From assembly GCA_964471235.1 (NCBI GenBank), contig CAYYGL010000115.1, forward strand, positions 1-15,312: DNA of 15,312 nucleotides, given 5' to 3'. Position numbers and translations under genes: made by a program. Shown here in pieces: positions 14,261 through 15,312 of the stretch. The notes under the pieces are model-generated. The model ran no database searches and was not told the DNA's origin. It saw only the letters and a list, made by a program, of their open reading frames with translations. The first letter of the stretch is position 1. Each line of letters opens with the position of its first letter. Source of the stretch: CAYYGL01 sp964471235 (GTDB taxonomy: Bacteria > Calditrichota > Calditrichia > RBG-13-44-9 > J075).

Positions 14261-15312
14261 ATGGTCGTCAATGCAGATGCCACATTAAAAAAATATTTGC
14301 AACTCGGTGAAGTCGTGCACTGGTGCGGGCAGCCCCTGTCGGAGGCTCCACTCCGAACCCTGAAAATGATTATGATATTGCTGAATTTCCTGGGTTTGCT
14401 TTTCATATTTATTGGAGTGGTGCAGGTGGTCGTTGCCGGGTATGATGCATCATCGGCAATGGGTGACAGTGGCGCTACCATGACCACCTATTTAAAATAC
14501 AGCTTCCGGCAAAATCTACCCCTGTTTATCACCGGGGGAATGTTTCTCTTGTTTCGATTGTTTGCCCCGTTTTTATTCCGGGAAGAAAATAATACCATTT
14601 ACGCTATCACTAACCATCGACTGTTAATCATCGACCATGTTCATGGAAAGTCAGCAACATCCAATATTAAATCTTTTGGTCCGGGGGAAGTGGATATCCC
14701 AAGTGTGCACAAAAAGGGTAAAAATTTGGGTGATGTCTTTTTTGCCGAAGAAACAGAGGAGTTTGGTATCGATGTGTCCGGCAAAAAGCGTCTCCAACTG
14801 GTATGGGTGGGGTTTATGGATGTTAAAAATCCCGGGGAAGTAAGCAAAAAAATTGTGGAATGGCTGAAAACGCACAGTGGTTCTCATGAAATAGTGAACA
14901 AGGTGCTGGGGTTTTCGTTGATTGTCCCCCAAAAGTGGTCTATCCGGGGATTGACGGTAAATCAAGAAAATCGGGACAATTTTTTGTTATCCGTTATTGC
15001 CGGGGATTATATGCATCATGATCGCTTAATCTCCGCCGTCCATGTGCCGGAGGAATGGAATACTTTAATATTGGTACGAAAGGTGGGTTCATCCCATTCC
15101 GGTGTTCATTACCTGACCATCTTAATTGAAGGTGCGTTAAGCAAGGAAACACCTGTGGAAGGGAAAGAAAAATTGCTGACAAAATCGCACCGGGTGGATT
15201 TGTCGGCAATTGCCAATGCTCCGGACGCTCTTGCCCATACCGCCCGGAATTCATTGTTGATATGTCAGTTTACCAATCTAATTCAAAAAGATCCCGAAAA
15301 GAAAGGGATTGG
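14261..15312 (+). CDS. Two-TM membrane protein with bacterial PH-like domain and possible PsbP/DcrB-like domain (3' end outside window)
   Basis: The frame is open for 350 codons to the right edge, so the C-terminus is missing. LGEVVHWCGQP (15-25) is followed by TM helix 35-59, a loop, TM helix 86-107, and then YAITNHRLLIIDH (114-126). Next come the pieces SFGPGEVD, GDVFFAEE, VGFMDVKNPGEVSKKIVEW. That order (W-S/C-G-x-P, two helices, YAIT-N/D-R) is what I know from the PH-domain family of small bacterial membrane proteins. From about residue 215, GFSLIVPQKWSI resembles the beginning of PsbP/DcrB-like domains. The function is unknown; a membrane-surface binding role is inference. An in-frame ATG at 14213 lies right behind the terminator T-run, so I prefer 14261, with a weak GTGAG upstream. 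It is transcribed separately from the GMC gene. Confidence 0.75.
   Translation, partial: MVVNADATLKKYLQLGEVVHWCGQPLSEAPLRTLKMIMILLNFLGLLFIFIGVVQVVVAGYDASSAMGDSGATMTTYLKYSFRQNLPLFITGGMFLLFRLFAPFLFREENNTIYAITNHRLLIIDHVHGKSATSNIKSFGPGEVDIPSVHKKGKNLGDVFFAEETEEFGIDVSGKKRLQLVWVGFMDVKNPGEVSKKIVEWLKTHSGSHEIVNKVLGFSLIVPQKWSIRGLTVNQENRDNFLLSVIAGDYMHHDRLISAVHVPEEWNTLILVRKVGSSHSGVHYLTILIEGALSKETPVEGKEKLLTKSHRVDLSAIANAPDALAHTARNSLLICQFTNLIQKDPEKKGI

Noticed and set aside
1..15312. tRNA, rRNA, CRISPR array or phage genes
   Set aside because: No cloverleaf with TTC-type T-arm, no evenly spaced repeat-spacer pattern and no phage-type protein was seen on either strand.

Overview
The window looks like a stretch of chromosome from a diderm (Gram-negative-type) bacterium of moderate GC content. 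It holds seven complete protein genes, two genes cut by the window edges, and unusually repeat-rich, debris-rich intergenic DNA. The best lineage clues are an octaheme hydroxylamine-oxidoreductase-like cytochrome, Mpl (a peptidoglycan-recycling ligase of bacteria with meso-diaminopimelate walls), a quinone-linked PyrD, and large PAS/GAF sensor kinases. An anaerobic or nitrogen-respiring lineage, for example in the Calditrichota/Ignavibacteria neighbourhood, would fit. That is a guess from gene content, not something the sequence proves.

Layout. 2-562 (+): the C-terminal part of an HAO-family multiheme cytochrome c. 563-1265: no intact gene, but a frame-broken signal-peptide-like ORF, a hairpin, a GGGGTCAG/CTGACCCC-bounded segment and a palindromic operator candidate. 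1266-2801 (+): a REC-PAS-HD-GYP response regulator, a predicted c-di-GMP phosphodiesterase. 2802-3089: a probable gene remnant. 3090-4481 (-): mpl. 4482-5178: a repeat-rich intergenic region, including a 220-bp MITE-like element with 18-bp inverted ends. 5179-5919 (-): a LutA/YkgE-type CCG iron-sulfur protein without lutB/lutC. 6197-7228 (+): pyrD, overlapping tail-to-tail by 10 bp with a HAMP histidine kinase (7219-8691, -). 8939-12175 (-): a 1078-residue PAS-GAF-PAS-PAS-PAS hybrid kinase with its own receiver. 12507-14132 (+): a GMC/cholesterol-oxidase-like flavoprotein with a ferredoxin-like cysteine cluster, transcribed divergently from the hybrid kinase and closed by a clear intrinsic terminator. 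14261 to the window end (+): a two-TM, bacterial PH-like membrane protein with a possible PsbP/DcrB-like second domain, cut by the window edge.

Most genes look monocistronic; there is no obvious operon. The common thread is sensing: three signalling proteins (HD-GYP regulator, HAMP kinase, hybrid kinase), none with an adjacent partner. They sit among housekeeping enzymes (pyrimidine synthesis, cell-wall recycling) and redox proteins. Several intergenic regions contain short coding-like segments interrupted by frameshifts, which suggests ongoing gene decay.
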